From the NCBI RefSeq assembly GCF_004795015.1, contig NZ_SSBI01000052.1:1-59472 (forward strand): DNA of 59,472 bases. Reading direction: 5' to 3'. Positions 48,225 through 56,772 of this stretch are shown here, one piece after another. The notes under the pieces are model-generated. The model saw only the letters and a list, made by a program, of their open reading frames with translations, searched no databases and was not told where the DNA came from. This DNA comes from Streptomyces sp. A1277 (GTDB lineage Bacteria; Actinomycetota; Actinomycetes; Streptomycetales; Streptomycetaceae). A program made the position numbers and the translations under genes. Position 1 is the first letter of the stretch; each line of letters opens with the position of its first letter.

Positions 48225-49061
48225 ATGGGACGGGTCACCGAGCGCCGCCGCACCATCCGCATCCGGGACGGGGCCGTCTCCAGCCGCCCCGACACCCTCG
48301 TCGCCGAGGAGCCGCTGGAGATACGGCTGAACGGCAGGCCGCTCGCCATCACGATGCGCACCCCGGGCGACGACTTCGCGCTCGCGGCCGGCTTCCTGGT
48401 GAGCGAGGGGGTGATCGGTGACGGCTCCGACGTCCAGTCGATCGTGTACTGCGCGGGCGCGACGGCCGAGGGTGTGAACACGTACAACGTGGTGGACGTG
48501 AGGCTCGCGCCCGGCGTCGAGGTGCCCGACATCACGCTGGAGCGCAACGTCTACACGACGTCCTCCTGCGGGCTGTGCGGCAAGGCGAGCCTGGACGCGG
48601 TCCGCACCACGACCCGCCACCCGGTCGCCGACGCGCCCCCGCTCCGGGTCGAGCCCGCGCTGCTGGCGCGGCTCCCCGACCGGCTGCGGGCCTCCCAGCG
48701 GGTCTTCGACCGGACCGGGGGCCTGCACGCGGCGGCGCTGTTCACGGAGACGGGCGAGCTGGCCGACATCCGCGAGGACGTCGGGCGGCACAACGCCGTC
48801 GACAAGCTGGTCGGCCGCGCCCTGACCGACGGCCGGCTGCCGCTGTCCCGGTCGATCCTGCTGGTCTCGGGACGGGCCTCGTTCGAACTGGCGCAGAAGG
48901 CGGTGATGGCGGGCATTCCGATGCTGGCGGCCGTCTCGGCGCCCTCGTCCCTCGCCGTGGACCTGGCGGCCGAGACCGGCCTCACCCTGGTCGGCTTCCT
49001 GCGCGGGCCCTCGATGAACGTGTACGCGGGAGAGCACCGCATCGCGCTGGACGCGGGTTAG
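48225..49061 (+). CDS. fdhD: Formate dehydrogenase accessory sulfurtransferase FdhD
   Basis: 278 aa. FdhD passes sulfur from a desulfurase to the molybdenum or bis-MGD cofactor of formate dehydrogenase, in the cytoplasm. Signature motifs: EIRLNGRPLAITMRTPGDDF, the catalytic CGLCGK (Cys about 115 and 118), and FDRTGGLHAAALF with the later DVGRHNAVDKLVG. ATG 48225 begins the family N-terminus (MGRVTERRR), about 50 bp after a C-rich stretch. Upstream frames add an implausible extension. The formate dehydrogenase itself is not in the window. Confidence 0.95.
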   Translation: MGRVTERRRTIRIRDGAVSSRPDTLVAEEPLEIRLNGRPLAITMRTPGDDFALAAGFLVSEGVIGDGSDVQSIVYCAGATAEGVNTYNVVDVRLAPGVEVPDITLERNVYTTSSCGLCGKASLDAVRTTTRHPVADAPPLRVEPALLARLPDRLRASQRVFDRTGGLHAAALFTETGELADIREDVGRHNAVDKLVGRALTDGRLPLSRSILLVSGRASFELAQKAVMAGIPMLAAVSAPSSLAVDLAAETGLTLVGFLRGPSMNVYAGEHRIALDAG

Positions 49062-49395
49062 CCCACCGCGACGGCGTCCCTTGGCGCGCTCTGCGCGGGT
49101 GCGTCCTCGCGCGGGTCGTGGGCGCGCCGCCTGGCGATCACCGCGCAGACCATGAGCTGCATCCGGTGGAAGAGCATCAGCGGCAGGACGGCGAGGCTCG
49201 CCTGCGCGCCGAACAGGACACCGGCCATGGGCAGCCCCGAGGCCAGGCTCTTCCTGGAGCCGGCGAACTGGATCGCGATGCGGTCCTCGCGGGCGGAGCC
49301 GAGCCGTTTCACCCCGTACCAGGTCGCCGCGCACCAGTTCCGCGCTCGCCGGACCCAGTACAGGGAAGACGACGGAGGTGCAGGTCAGGACCGTG
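49058..49395 (-). pseudogene. Bile-acid:sodium symporter-family (BASS) transporter, 3' fragment
   Basis: The minus strand encodes LTVLTCTSVVFPVLGPA, then after a frameshift near 49305 KRLGSAREDRIAIQFAGSRK and LPMAGVLFGAQASLAVLPLM up to the stop at 49058. REDRIAI-F-GS-KSL is the conserved late motif of SBF-like symporters, so only the last third survives. Its 5' part would lie to the right, where instead the C-terminal part of a LysR regulator begins. The stop overlaps the end of fdhD. Confidence 0.65.
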
Positions 49396-50084
49396 AGGTG
49401 GAGGCGCACGAGCGGGCGTCGGCGTTCTTCACGGGCACCCGGCTGCGCGGGCGGCTGCGGTTCGGGGCCTCGGAGGACTTCGTGCAGACCCGGCTGCCGG
49501 AGATCCTCCAGACGTTCCGCCGCGACCACCCGGAGGTCGAGCTGGAGCTGACCGTGGAGCTGTCGGGGACCCTGCACCGGCAGCTGGAGGCGGGCCGCCT
49601 CGATCTGGTGCTGGCCAAGCGGCGGGCCGGGGACACCCATGGGCAGCTGGTCTGGCGGGACACCCTGGTCTGGATCGGTGCGCCGGGACTGCGGATCGAC
49701 CCGGACCGCCCGGTGCCGCTGGTCGTCTTCCCGCCGCCGGGCATCACCCGGGCGCGGGCCCTGGAGGTCCTGGAGGAGCAGGGCCGCTCCTGGCGGGTGG
49801 CGTCCACGAGCGGCAGCCTGAGCGGTCTGATCGCCGCCGCGCGGGCGGGGCTCGGCGTGATGGTGCACACGCGCGGTCTGGTGCCGCCCGGGCTGGTGCC
49901 CGTTTCGGCCAGGGCGGGGCTGCCCGAGCCGGGCGGCGTGGACTTCGTCCTGCTGCACGGGAGGCGGCGGGGCGGTGCGCAGCAGGCGGCGGACGCGCTG
50001 GCGGCGGCCGTCCTGGCGGGCGGTGACCGGCTGATCCGGCCGCCGGGCGGGGCCGGCGCGGTCCGGGGGCGCGAGCAGGCATGA
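49395..50084 (+). pseudogene. LysR-family regulator, C-terminal effector domain only
   Basis: About 230 codons of good LysR effector-binding domain: HERASAFFTGTRLRGRLRFG, HPEVELELTVELSGTLHRQL, DLVLAKRRAGDTHGQ, and GSLSGLIAAARAGLGVMVHT. The N-terminal winged helix and its start codon are absent. Upstream of residue HERAS the frame becomes the antisense of the BASS fragment. In intact genomes a LysR gene divergent from a BASS transporter would have its start in between; one deletion removing both 5' ends and the promoter explains the present structure. Confidence 0.75.
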
Positions 50085-50089
50085 CGGGG

Positions 50090-50172
50090 CGCCGGGAGGG
50101 GGAGAATCCCCGGGACGCGCCGTCCGGCGCCGGGAGGGGGAGAATCCCCAGGACGCGACGTCCGGCGCCGGG
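50090..50172. repeat. 37-38 bp tandem repeat, 2.2 copies
   Basis: GCGCCGGGAGGGGGAGAATC-type units at 50090, 50127 and a partial third at 50165. Each contains GGGGAGAATCCCC, an inverted repeat able to form a small hairpin. The next 270 bp up to the acyl-CoA ligase show no gene. Confidence 0.7.
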
Positions 50173-50443
50173 CGGACCGATCCCACCGGACCAGTCGCGC
50201 GGGGACGATCCGCCCGTACCTGCCCACAACGGCAGTGATCGCGGCGTACAGATTCGGTGGAGATTCCCGCGCGAGCCGCTTACCCCGTGGTCCCAAGCGC
50301 GCCCGAGCCTTGCCCATCTGGCCGGATTTCGGCCCCTGACCAGTGCAGATACCACGGGGAACGGACCGCTCCGAGCCCTCCCGCCGGGGCGCCCGGTGGG
50401 GTAGCGTCGCGGCGCTGTGCGGAGCGCCACAAGGAGCAGGTCA

Positions 50444-52267
50444 TTGCGCGAGTTCACTGTCCCACCCATGGCCGCCGCTCCCCACGTGGGCGGCCTCGCC
50501 GACGTCGTGTTCGACCATGCCGATGAGGACCCGTACCGGGTCGCGCTCGGCCGAAAAGATGCGGACGGCCGCTGGCAGGACGTCACGGCGGCCGCGTTCC
50601 GCGACGAGGTGCTGGCCCTGGCCAAGGGGCTGATCGCCCACGGGGTGCGGTTCGGCGACCGGGTCGCCCTGATGTCGCGTACGCGCTACGAGTGGACCCT
50701 CTTCGACTTCGCCCTGTGGGCGGTCGGCGCGCAGTCCGTCCCGGTCTATCCGACGTCCTCCGCCGAGCAGGTCCTGTGGATGCTGCACGACGCCGAGGTG
50801 TCGGCGGTGATGGTGGAGCACGAGGACCACGCGATGACGGTGGCGTCGGTCATCGACCGGCTGCCGCAGCTGAAGCGGCTGTGGCAGCTGGACGCCGGCG
50901 CGGTGGAGCAGCTGGTCGAGTCGGGCACGCACGTCGAGGACGAGGTGGTGCACCGGCACCGGCGTGCGGTGACCCCCGAGTCGGTGGCGACCGTGATCTA
51001 CACCTCGGGCACGACGGGCCGCCCCAAGGGGTGTGTCCTCACGCACGCCAACTTCATGTTCGAGACGGACACCATGGCGTCGCGCTGGGAGTCGGTGTTC
51101 CACTCCAGGCCGGGCGACGAGGCGGCGACGCTGCTCTTCCTGCCGCTGGCGCACGTCTTCGGGCGGATGGTGGAGGTCACCGCGATCCGCGGCCGGGTGA
51201 AGCTCGGGCACCAGCCGGAGCTGTCCGCGAAGGCCCTGATGCCGGATCTGGTCTCGTTCCGTCCCACGTTCATCCTGGCGGTCCCGTACATCTTCGAGAA
51301 GGTCTTCAACGGGGCCCGGCGCAAGGCCGAGGCGGAGGGCCGGGCGGGGCCGTTCGACAAGGCCGTCGACATCGCGGTGAAGTACGCGGAGGCGATGGAG
51401 GCGCGGGCCTTCGGCACCGGTCCCGGCCCCTCCACCGGGCTGCGGATGCAGCACCAGTTCTTCGACAAGGTCGTGTACAAGAAGGTGCGCGACGCGATGG
51501 GCGGCCGGATACGGCACGCCATGTCGGGCGGTTCCGGCATGGAGCGGCGGCTCGGCCTCTTCTTCGCGGGCGCCGGGGTGACGGTGTACGAGGGGTACGG
51601 GCTGACCGAGACGACCGCGGCGGCCACCGCGAACCCGCCGGAGCGCACCCGGTACGGCACGGTCGGGCAGCCGATCCCCGGCACGACGGTGCACATCGCG
51701 GACGACGGCGAGGTGTGGGTGTACGGGGCCCATGTGTTCGGCGGCTATCTCGGCGACCCGAAGGCGACCGACGCGGTGGTAAACGACGGCTGGCTGGCCA
51801 CCGGTGACCTGGGCGCGCTGGACGAGGACGGCTATCTGACGATCACCGGGCGGAAGAAGGAGATCCTGGTGACGTCCGGAGGCAAGAGCGTGTCGCCGGC
51901 CGCCCTGGAGGAGCGGGTGCGGGCGCACCCGCTGGTGGCGCAGTGCATCGTCGTCGGCAACGACCGGCCCTACATCGCGGCGCTGGTCACCGTCGACCGG
52001 GAGGCGGTTGAGCACTGGCTCACGATGCAGGGGCGGCGGCCGCTGACCCCGGCCGAGCTGGTGCGGGACCCGGATCTGGAGATGGAGGTGCGGCGGGCGG
52101 TGGTGGCGGCGAACACGGCGGTCTCGCAGGCCGAGTCCATCCGTACGTTCCGCATCCTGGCCCACCAGTTCAGCGAGGAGCACGGGCTGCTCACACCGTC
52201 GCTGAAGCTGAAGCGCAAGGCGATCGAGGCGGCGTACGAGGCCGAGGTGGACGCGCTGTACCGCTGA
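50444..52267 (+). CDS. Long-chain acyl-CoA ligase (AMP-dependent synthetase)
   Basis: 607 aa. It activates fatty acids to acyl-CoA through an acyl-adenylate. Adenylation core motifs: VIYTSGTTGRPKGCVLTH (P-loop-like, about 185), YEGYGLTETTAA (about 385), WLATGDLGALDEDGY (about 448), and GRKKEILVTSGGKSVSP with the hinge and catalytic Lys region. The start chosen is TTG 50444, because AAGGAG lies 7 nt upstream and the sequence LREFTVPP fits homologues of this family in Streptomyces; ATG 50417 lacks a ribosome site. It is a stand-alone gene. Confidence 0.93.
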   Translation: MREFTVPPMAAAPHVGGLADVVFDHADEDPYRVALGRKDADGRWQDVTAAAFRDEVLALAKGLIAHGVRFGDRVALMSRTRYEWTLFDFALWAVGAQSVPVYPTSSAEQVLWMLHDAEVSAVMVEHEDHAMTVASVIDRLPQLKRLWQLDAGAVEQLVESGTHVEDEVVHRHRRAVTPESVATVIYTSGTTGRPKGCVLTHANFMFETDTMASRWESVFHSRPGDEAATLLFLPLAHVFGRMVEVTAIRGRVKLGHQPELSAKALMPDLVSFRPTFILAVPYIFEKVFNGARRKAEAEGRAGPFDKAVDIAVKYAEAMEARAFGTGPGPSTGLRMQHQFFDKVVYKKVRDAMGGRIRHAMSGGSGMERRLGLFFAGAGVTVYEGYGLTETTAAATANPPERTRYGTVGQPIPGTTVHIADDGEVWVYGAHVFGGYLGDPKATDAVVNDGWLATGDLGALDEDGYLTITGRKKEILVTSGGKSVSPAALEERVRAHPLVAQCIVVGNDRPYIAALVTVDREAVEHWLTMQGRRPLTPAELVRDPDLEMEVRRAVVAANTAVSQAESIRTFRILAHQFSEEHGLLTPSLKLKRKAIEAAYEAEVDALYR

Positions 52268-52361
52268 GGTGCGGGAACGGGTGCGGTGCGGCGGGAATGC
52301 GCGGGCGCCCTTGATCGTTGTCGTGGGGAGTCCCACCCACCAACGTTAGGATCGACTGCTC

Positions 52362-53198
52362 GTGAGCCAGGTCCCCTCCCTCACTCTCAACAACGGCGTC
52401 GAGATGCCCCAGCTCGGTTTCGGCGTCTGGCAGGTGCCGGACGACGAGGCCACGAAGGCGGTCACCACCGCCATCGAGTCGGGCTACCGCAGCATCGACA
52501 CCGCCGCGATCTACCAGAACGAGACGGGCACCGGAAAGGCCATCGCCGCCTCCGGCGTCGCCCGTGACGAGCTCTTCGTCACCACGAAGGTGTGGAACAC
52601 CGAGCAGGGATACGACTCGACGCTGCGTGCCTTCGACTCCTCGCTCGAGAAGCTGGGCCTCGACCACGTCGACCTGTATCTGATCCACTGGCCGGTGCCG
52701 GCCAAGGACGCGTACCTCGACACCTACCGCGCGTTGGAGAAGATCTACGCCGACGGCCGCGCGAAGGCCATCGGTGTGTCGAACTTCCTGCCGGAGCACC
52801 TGGAGCGGCTGCTCGGCGAGACGTCCGTGGTGCCGGTGCTGAACCAGATCGAGCTGCACCCGCAGCTCCAGCAGGCCGAGTCGCGTGCGCTGCACGCCGA
52901 GCACGGCATCGCGACCGAGGCGTGGTCGCCGCTGGGCTCGGGCAAGGGCCTGCTGGAGGTGCCCACCGTCCTCGCGGTCGCCCGCAAGCACGGCCGTACG
53001 CCCGCGCAGGCGGTCCTGCGCTGGCATCTGCAGACGGGCAACGTGGTGATCCCGAAGTCCGTGACGCCGTCGCGGATCGCGGAGAACATCGACGTGTTCG
53101 ACTTCGAGCTGGACGCCGACGACCTGGCCGCGTTCGCGGCGCTGGACGAGGGCAAGCGGCTCGGCCCGAACCCGGGCGAGTTCAACGTGGGCGCCTGA
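52362..53198 (+). CDS. Aldo/keto reductase
   Basis: 278 aa NADPH-dependent (alpha/beta)8 barrel reductase of the AKR5/2,5-diketo-D-gluconate-reductase type. Visible motifs: GYRSIDTAAIYQNE (catalytic Asp and Tyr, about residues 44-50), VTTKVWN (Lys about 74), LIHWPVP (His about 107), AIGVSNFLPEHL, and the cofactor loop VIPKSVTPSRIAENIDVFDF. GTG 52362 is 9 nt after a TAGGAT hexamer, so it may be leaderless or nearly so. The substrate is not predictable. It is followed by a strong bidirectional hairpin. Confidence 0.93.
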   Translation: MSQVPSLTLNNGVEMPQLGFGVWQVPDDEATKAVTTAIESGYRSIDTAAIYQNETGTGKAIAASGVARDELFVTTKVWNTEQGYDSTLRAFDSSLEKLGLDHVDLYLIHWPVPAKDAYLDTYRALEKIYADGRAKAIGVSNFLPEHLERLLGETSVVPVLNQIELHPQLQQAESRALHAEHGIATEAWSPLGSGKGLLEVPTVLAVARKHGRTPAQAVLRWHLQTGNVVIPKSVTPSRIAENIDVFDFELDADDLAAFAALDEGKRLGPNPGEFNVGA

Positions 53199-53213
53199 GC
53201 GCTGAAGCAGTAC

Positions 53214-53253
53214 GGAACCGCCGCCCCGGCTCACGAGCCGGGGCGGCGGTTCC
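53214..53253. terminator. Bidirectional terminator between convergent genes
   Basis: Perfect 19-bp stem (53214-53232 with 53235-53253) and a 2-base loop, between the aldo/keto reductase and the methyltransferase. Confidence 0.8.
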
Positions 53254-53272
53254 GCTGTGTACGGGGCCTGGT

Positions 53273-54211
53273 TCAGGCGCGGCGGCCCAGGTGGAGGGTG
53301 CGGGCCAGGAGCAGGAAGGTGTCGGTCCGCCGGTGCAGTCCGGCCGGGTCCTCGGGGTCCAGGAGCCGGTCGAGCACGGCGGTGTCCTCGGCGCGCAGGT
53401 GCTCGCCCAGCCCGGCGCGGCGGCGGGTGAAGTCGGCGATGACCTGTTCGCGCGCCGCGTCGCCGAGCGGTGCGGGCAGGTCGAGCAGGAAGCTGCGGGT
53501 GCCCTGCGGGGTGAGGCCCGCCGCACCCAACAGGGCGGCCCAGTCCTCCACCTCCCGCCGGGCATCGGACAGTTCGGCGCGCATCTCCTCGAAGAGTTCC
53601 GCCTCCACCGCCTCCATCCGGGCTTCGAGCCCGGGCTTGCCGAAGCCGAGATCGCGCGGGAGCTGCCGGGGCTGGAGGCCGCCCTCGACCAGGGCGACGG
53701 TGCCGCCGGGGCGCAGCAGTGCGGCGAATCCGGCGAGGACGGCACGCTGGTCGCCCATGTGGTGCAGCGCGTTGCCGGCCCAGATCAGGTCGGCCTCGCC
53801 CAGGTCCGGGAGGCCGGCGGGGAGGGTGGCGTGCAGGGTGGTGACGCGGTCGGCGAGTCCGAGCCGCTGGGCGCGGGCGCGGGTGCGCTCCAGCAGGGCG
53901 GGGGTGCCGTCGACGGCGACGACCTCCGCCTCGGGGAAGACCTCGGCGAGCAGGCAGGAGATCACGCCGGGGCCGCTGCCGACGTCCAGGACGCGGCGCA
54001 CCTTCGGTGCGGTGGGCAGTGAGGCGATCCAGCGGGCCGCCTCGGTGTACTGCGCGCTGCTGATCTCGGCGTTCCGCTCCAGGAGCGGGGCCATGACGTC
54101 CCAGTCGGGTTCGGTCCCGCCGTGCCCGTGCCCGTGGCCCGCGCCGCGCTCGTGGTGGAGGCCCTGGTGGCTGTCGTCGTGGTGCCCGTGTCCGGTGTGG
54201 TTGCTGGTCAT
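53273..54211 (-). CDS. Class I SAM-dependent methyltransferase with His-rich N-terminus
   Basis: 312 aa. The first 33 residues are rich in His and Gly (repeated GHGHG and HHDD), suggesting metal binding. The Rossmann domain begins near residue 70 with motif I VLDVGSGPGVISCLLAEV, then VVAVDGTP, and ADLIWAGNALHHMGD (motif IV region). The C-terminal 130 residues are a helical cap (ELFEEMRAELSDARREVEDW). The substrate is unknown. ATG 54211 overlaps by 4 bp the stop of a short AraC-like tail reading in the same direction, so it may once have followed a regulator. Confidence 0.85.
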   Translation of the reverse strand: MTSNHTGHGHHDDSHQGLHHERGAGHGHGHGGTEPDWDVMAPLLERNAEISSAQYTEAARWIASLPTAPKVRRVLDVGSGPGVISCLLAEVFPEAEVVAVDGTPALLERTRARAQRLGLADRVTTLHATLPAGLPDLGEADLIWAGNALHHMGDQRAVLAGFAALLRPGGTVALVEGGLQPRQLPRDLGFGKPGLEARMEAVEAELFEEMRAELSDARREVEDWAALLGAAGLTPQGTRSFLLDLPAPLGDAAREQVIADFTRRRAGLGEHLRAEDTAVLDRLLDPEDPAGLHRRTDTFLLLARTLHLGRRA

Positions 54212-54312
54212 GGGTCCAGCCTCACCGAGCCCTGCTCACCGCGCAAACTTCGTTGCTGTTCCGGCAAGGCTCCGCTCTTGCGGTACTCCTGCGGGCTGAC
54301 GCCGCGTACCCG
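54208..54312 (-). pseudogene. AraC-family regulator, C-terminal tail only
   Basis: About 34 codons: RVRGVSPQEYRKSGALPEQQ followed by the stop that overlaps the methyltransferase start. RVRGVSPQEYR is the very conserved end of the AraC DNA-binding domain (FRR--G-SP--YR). The preceding codon is a stop and no other frame upstream restores an AraC domain, so the rest is gone. The remaining gap to the LysR gene (54313-54550) contains no other feature I can support. Confidence 0.5.
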
Positions 54313-54550
54313 CTATGACCGCCTTCGGGGCGGTGGCGCGGCGGTGCGGGGTGCGCCGCCTGGTGGTGTTGTCCGGGCGGGGTGTCCGGCGGCCGCCCCG
54401 GCACGCGGCACCCCGCCACGGGTGGCGTCGTGGAGGGCGGCTTCTTTGCCGTAGTCCAGCACCCGGGCGACGATAGGCCACGGTTCCGGCCGCGCGCGTC
54501 CGCCTGGAGGTCTAAACCAACGACGTATTGCCGTGAGACCCCGGTGGCCA

Positions 54551-54556
54551 TAACTT
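54551..54556 (+). promoter_or_regulatory. -10 element of a leaderless promoter for the LysR gene
   Basis: TAACTT with 6 nt to ATG 54563. This choice favours the ATG over the GTG three bases earlier. Confidence 0.45.
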
Positions 54557-54562
54557 GCGGTG

Positions 54563-55525
54563 ATGGAGCTGGAGTTGCGCCATCTGCGAACCGTACGTGC
54601 CATCGCCGACACCGGCAGCCTGACCAAGGCCGCCGCCGCGCTCGGTCTCGCGCAGCCCGCGCTCAGCGCACAGCTGCGGCGGATCGAGAAGGCGCTCGGC
54701 GGCCCGCTCTTCGACCGGGACCACACGGGCGCGCGGGCGACACCGCTGGGCGAACTGGTGCTGGAGCGGGCCCGGGTGGTGCTGCCCGCCGTCAGCGAAC
54801 TCCAGGAGGAGGCGGTGCGGTTCGCCAACGCCATGGGGAACATGGAGCGGTTCCGGCTGGGCGGCACGCACGGCCCGTTGCTCGGCGGGCTGGTCGACCG
54901 GCTGGCGGCGGCGCATCCGGCCGCGCCCGTGTCCACGTACACCTCCTGGTCGGTGGCCGAGATCGCCTCGCAACTGGTCGGCGGCAGACTGGACTTCGCA
55001 CTCATCGGCACCTGTGGCGAGAGCGCCCCGCCGGACGCGGACCGGCTGGAGTGGCAGGTCATCGGCGTCGATCCGGTCTTCGTGATGCTGCCGGAGACCC
55101 ATCCGCTGGCCGGGCGCGCCGAGCTGGGGCTGTCCGAGCTGGCGGACGAGTGCTGGGCGGACGTGCCGGGCGACGGCTGCTTCGCGGACTGCTTCGTGGC
55201 GGCCTGCGCGCGGGCCGGCTTCAGCCCGGCGTCGGTGTACGAGACCGACACCACGTCCGTCGTCCATCTCGTCCAGGTGGGGCGGGCGGTCGGGCTGTGC
55301 CGGGCGACGTTCCCGCCGACGCCGGGTGTGGTCACCCGGCCGGTCGCCGGGGCGCCGCTCAGCTGGCGCCATCTGCTGGGCTGGCATCCGCGCTCGGCTG
55401 CGGCGTCGGCGGCGGCCGGAGCGGTGAGCGGGCACACCCGGGCGGCGTACGCCCAGGCGGTGGAGCGCAGCGAGAGCTACACCCGCTGGCTCGCCGCGCA
55501 TCCCCGCTTCGGCGCGGCGCCCTGA
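54563..55525 (+). CDS. LysR-family transcriptional regulator
   Basis: 320 aa, full length. The N-terminal winged helix (residues 1-60) reads ELRHLRTVRAIADTGSLTKA and AQPALSAQLRRIEKALGG; a linker helix and effector-binding domain follow (about 90-300). Compared with the broken LysR at 49.4 kb it is intact. Its position, head-on to the pterin dehydratase and downstream of an AraC remnant, does not reveal its target. LysR regulators usually control a divergent neighbour; here the divergent side has only the AraC tail and the methyltransferase. Confidence 0.92.
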   Translation: MELELRHLRTVRAIADTGSLTKAAAALGLAQPALSAQLRRIEKALGGPLFDRDHTGARATPLGELVLERARVVLPAVSELQEEAVRFANAMGNMERFRLGGTHGPLLGGLVDRLAAAHPAAPVSTYTSWSVAEIASQLVGGRLDFALIGTCGESAPPDADRLEWQVIGVDPVFVMLPETHPLAGRAELGLSELADECWADVPGDGCFADCFVAACARAGFSPASVYETDTTSVVHLVQVGRAVGLCRATFPPTPGVVTRPVAGAPLSWRHLLGWHPRSAAASAAAGAVSGHTRAAYAQAVERSESYTRWLAAHPRFGAAP

Positions 55526-55536
55526 CAGGCGGGGTG

Positions 55537-55842
55537 CTACTGCGCCCCGTGGCCGGACGCCACTGCGGCCACCCGGGCGGCCAGACCGAGGTCCTTCTCG
55601 GTGACCTTGCCACCCGCGTCGTGGGAGTTCACGGACAGGGCGACCGTGTTGTAGCCGAGCGTCAGGTCGCTGTGGTGGTTCAGCTCGTCCTGGATCCGCG
55701 CGATGTGGACGGTGAACGCGGCGGCGGCGAAGTGCGAGGGCAGCCGGTAGGTGCGGGTGATCCGGTCGCCCTCCAGCGTCCAGCCGGGCAGCTCGCGCAG
55801 CCGGTCCTCGATCTCGTTGGGCGGCAGCGGTGCGGCGGGCAT
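55537..55842 (-). CDS. 4a-hydroxytetrahydrobiopterin dehydratase (pterin carbinolamine dehydratase)
   Basis: 101 aa, the family length. It dehydrates 4a-hydroxy-tetrahydropterin during cofactor recycling for aromatic amino acid hydroxylases. The active-site signature is present: ELNHHSDLTLGYNTVALSVN (His pair and partner residues, about 50-69), followed by the conserved TEKDLGLAARV. The N-terminal W in PGWTLEGDRITRTY is typical. It is a single gene convergent with LysR, with only 11 bp between stops. No pterin-dependent hydroxylase is in the window. Confidence 0.93.
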   Translation of the reverse strand: MPAAPLPPNEIEDRLRELPGWTLEGDRITRTYRLPSHFAAAAFTVHIARIQDELNHHSDLTLGYNTVALSVNSHDAGGKVTEKDLGLAARVAAVASGHGAQ

Positions 55843-55905
55843 ACGGCGGCTCCCTCACTGGTGGTCGATGCCGGTCGGCGGTGCCGGTGACGTTACGGTC
55901 TTCGT

Positions 55906-56715
55906 ATGACAACTGTCGCGCTCGACACGGGGGTAGGGCCGCTGCTGCGCAACTGGCGGGAGCGGCGGCGGATCAGCCAGCTGGAGCTGGCGCTGCGGGC
56001 CGGCTCGTCGGCCCGGCACATCTCGTTCATCGAGACCGGGCGGTCGCGCCCCAGCGAGGAGATGGTCCTGCGGCTGGCCGAGCACCTGGAGGTGCCGGTC
56101 CGGGAGCGCAACGCCCTGCTGGTGGTGGCCGGTTACGCCCCGCACTACACGGAGACCGCGCTCGACGACCCGGCGATGGGGGCGCTGCGCGACGGCCTGG
56201 ACCGGCTGCTGCGCGGCTACGACCCGTACCCGGCGTTCGTGGTGGACGGAATGTACACGGTGGTGGCGGCCAATCAGGGGTTGATCCGGCTCTTGGAGGG
56301 GGTGCCGGAGCATCTGCTCGCCCCGCCGCTGAACGCCATGCGGCTCACCCTGCACCCGGAGGGCCTCGCCCCGCGCATCCGCAACCTGCGGGAGTGGCGG
56401 GCCGATCTGCTCGCCCAGATGGAGCGGCAGATCGCCCTGGTCCGTTCGGCGGAGCTGCGCGAGCTGTACGAGGAGGTCGCCGGCTACCCGGTGGCGGCGG
56501 GCGCGGGCGGGCACGAGGAGTGGGAGCCGCCCTCGTCGTCGGTGCCGTTCGCGCTGCCTCTGCTCATCGAGCACGACGGTCGGCTCCTGTCGTTCGTCGC
56601 GTCGATCGCCACGTTCAACACGCCGATGGACGTGACGGTGGCGGAGCTGGCCATCGAGACGCTGCTGCCGGCCGACGAGGAGACCGCCGCCCATCTGCGC
56701 TCCCTCGTGCCCTGA
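55906..56715 (+). CDS. XRE-family regulator with MmyB-like ligand-binding domain
   Basis: 269 aa. The helix-turn-helix lies at about residues 10-68 (GPLLRNWRERRRISQLELAL; SSARHISFIETGRSRPSEEM). The C-terminal MmyB-like domain (about 105-260) has the PAS-like core YDPYPAFVVDGMYTVVAANQ and the end VTVAELAIETLLPADEETA. Such regulators are often next to oxidoreductases and respond to small hydrophobic ligands. ATG 55906 follows TACGGT (55894-55899) by 6 nt, so the mRNA is probably leaderless. It is divergent from the pterin dehydratase. Confidence 0.92.
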   Translation: MTTVALDTGVGPLLRNWRERRRISQLELALRAGSSARHISFIETGRSRPSEEMVLRLAEHLEVPVRERNALLVVAGYAPHYTETALDDPAMGALRDGLDRLLRGYDPYPAFVVDGMYTVVAANQGLIRLLEGVPEHLLAPPLNAMRLTLHPEGLAPRIRNLREWRADLLAQMERQIALVRSAELRELYEEVAGYPVAAGAGGHEEWEPPSSSVPFALPLLIEHDGRLLSFVASIATFNTPMDVTVAELAIETLLPADEETAAHLRSLVP

Positions 56716-56722
56716 CGGCCGT

Positions 56723-56748
56723 CCCCGCACCGGTCGGCCGGTGCGGGG
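56723..56748. terminator. Bidirectional hairpin between the XRE and secDF genes
   Basis: 11-bp perfect stem CCCCGCACCGG / CCGGTGCGGGG with a TCGG tetraloop, between two convergent stops. Confidence 0.75.
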
Positions 56749-56772
56749 GCGGCCTGACGGCCATGTCGCGGG

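Noticed and set aside
50173..50443. Small gene upstream of the acyl-CoA ligase on either strand
   Set aside because: A minus-strand frame (MGKARARLGPRG...) lacks codon bias and a ribosome site.
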